From: Streptomyces anulatus
GTDB lineage: Bacteria > Actinomycetota > Actinomycetes > Streptomycetales > Streptomycetaceae
Assembly (NCBI RefSeq): GCF_000721175.1
Contig: NZ_JOEZ01000016.1
Span: 62,001 to 126,000, forward strand
DNA: 64,000 nucleotides
Direction: 5' to 3'
Program-made: the position numbers and the translations under genes
In this document: one piece after another, positions 63,581-64,000 of the stretch
How positions within the stretch are numbered: the stretch's first letter is position 1
How the letters are laid out: each line of letters begins with the position of its first letter
The notes under the pieces: generated by a model
The model's input: the letters and a program-made list of their open reading frames with translations, nothing else
Told to the model about the DNA's origin: nothing
Databases searched by the model: none

Positions 63581-64000
63581 CCGGAGCCGCCGTCCGGACC
63601 GGCCGTCCGGATCGCGCTGCGCACCAGCCGCCTGCGCCGCAGGGCCGGTACGCGCAGCTCCGTGACGGACTGCTCCGGTGAACCGAGCTTCGGCACCGCG
63701 CCGGGCAGGCTCCCGGTGGTGGCGGCGAGCAGGGCCGCCGGCGCGCCACCGCGGCGGCGCACCGAACCGGGCACCAGCGGACGGCCGCCGGTGTGCAGCG
63801 CCACGGCGGTCACCGGGGCGGCGACCAGCAGGGTGGCCGCCCCCAGGATCAGTCCCATCGCCGGATAGCCGGCCTCCTCGGAGAGCACGCTGCCCAGCAG
63901 CGGACCGCAGGCCACCCCCACGGAGGAGGCGGAGCCCGCCAGCACCGCCCAGCGGCCGCGTACGTCCAGGGAGGCGGCCAGCCCGATGAGGTAGGAGAGG
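63565..64000 (-). CDS. MFS transporter, C-terminal part only
   Basis: The gene runs out of the window at its 5' end. The visible part (about 145 residues) shows membrane stretches of a major facilitator: LSYLIGLAASLD, then VLAGSASSVGVACGPLLGSV, AMGLILGAATLLVAAPVTAV and a polar Arg/Ser-rich cytoplasmic tail. The GPLLGS turn after a Gly/Ser-rich helix fits the penultimate helix pair of drug-efflux-type MFS proteins. Substrate cannot be judged. The stop overlaps the end of the convergent deaminase gene by 16 bp. Confidence 0.75.
   Translation of the reverse strand, partial: LSYLIGLAASLDVRGRWAVLAGSASSVGVACGPLLGSVLSEEAGYPAMGLILGAATLLVAAPVTAVALHTGGRPLVPGSVRRRGGAPAALLAATTGSLPGAVPKLGSPEQSVTELRVPALRRRRLVRSAIRTAGPDGGSGQSNA

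Overview
The window is a high-GC chromosomal segment with Streptomyces gene order, codon use and signals: GTG starts are common, strong hairpin terminators lie between operons, start and stop codons overlap inside operons, and the HrcA/CIRCE, PP2C-phosphatase and LytR-CpsA-Psr families are present. It is core chromosome. I see no prophage, CRISPR array, rRNA operon or secondary-metabolite cluster. The only mobile trace is a decayed IS5-type transposase.

Layout. (1) About 0-5.6 kb is the edge of a sugar/glycopolymer cluster: the C-terminus of a Gfo/Idh dehydrogenase, two glycosyltransferases, a UDP-sugar 6-dehydrogenase and a convergent WlbB/WbpD-type N-acetyltransferase. This set matches the pathway to di-N-acetylated UDP-uronic acids. 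(2) 5.9-8.1 kb is the ribosome operon rplU-rpmA-obg. (3) 8.3-16.5 kb is a wall-polymer block: a cytidylyltransferase-reductase fusion of the Bcs1 type (CDP-ribitol synthesis), two CDP-polyol phosphotransferases and a GT2 enzyme. (4) 16.7-27.2 kb holds proB, a hypothetical gene, proA, two paralogous FDExFV-motif membrane proteins, an M48 protease, two tiny membrane proteins, nadD, a divergent LytR-CpsA-Psr protein, rsfS and a histidine phosphatase that appears to start at CTG. (5) 27.2-28.8 kb holds the IS remnant and two identical tRNA-Ala(GGC) genes flanking two small zinc-ribbon genes. (6) 28.8-31.8 kb is a NuoF-like flavoprotein-ferredoxin fusion with a ferric-reductase-like membrane partner. 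(7) 32.1-43.4 kb holds leuS behind a leader with a Leu-Leu-Leu minigene and terminator, a membrane coiled-coil protein, degV, comEA-comEC, an arylamine N-acetyltransferase and holA. (8) 43.7-52.1 kb holds rpsT, lepA, an acyl-CoA ligase, a SpoIIE-type phosphatase with an anti-sigma-like ATPase domain, and hemW. (9) 52.1-64 kb holds a large membrane protein with an extracellular binding-protein domain, a DUF3097 gene, a metallo-hydrolase, CIRCE-hrcA-dnaJ2, a nitronate monooxygenase-like gene with rsmE, a HIT protein, an RNase Z-like protein, an adenine-deaminase-type gene and the end of an MFS gene.

How it works together. The wall-polymer genes on both sides of rplU-rpmA-obg, together with the LytR-CpsA-Psr protein next to nadD, look like parts of one anionic cell-wall glycopolymer route: sugar-nucleotide synthesis, CDP-polyol synthesis, polymerisation, then attachment to peptidoglycan. 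In S. coelicolor the LCP protein PdtA (SCO2578), required for normal spore walls, is to my memory encoded in the same neighbourhood. The remaining genes are housekeeping: translation, proline and NAD synthesis, replication, heat shock and tRNA/RNA processing.

The features most worth a second look are the leuS leader, the CTG start, the proA start-codon hairpin, the two copies of one palindromic element (one built into a gene start), and several small tandem duplications placed exactly at gene ends.
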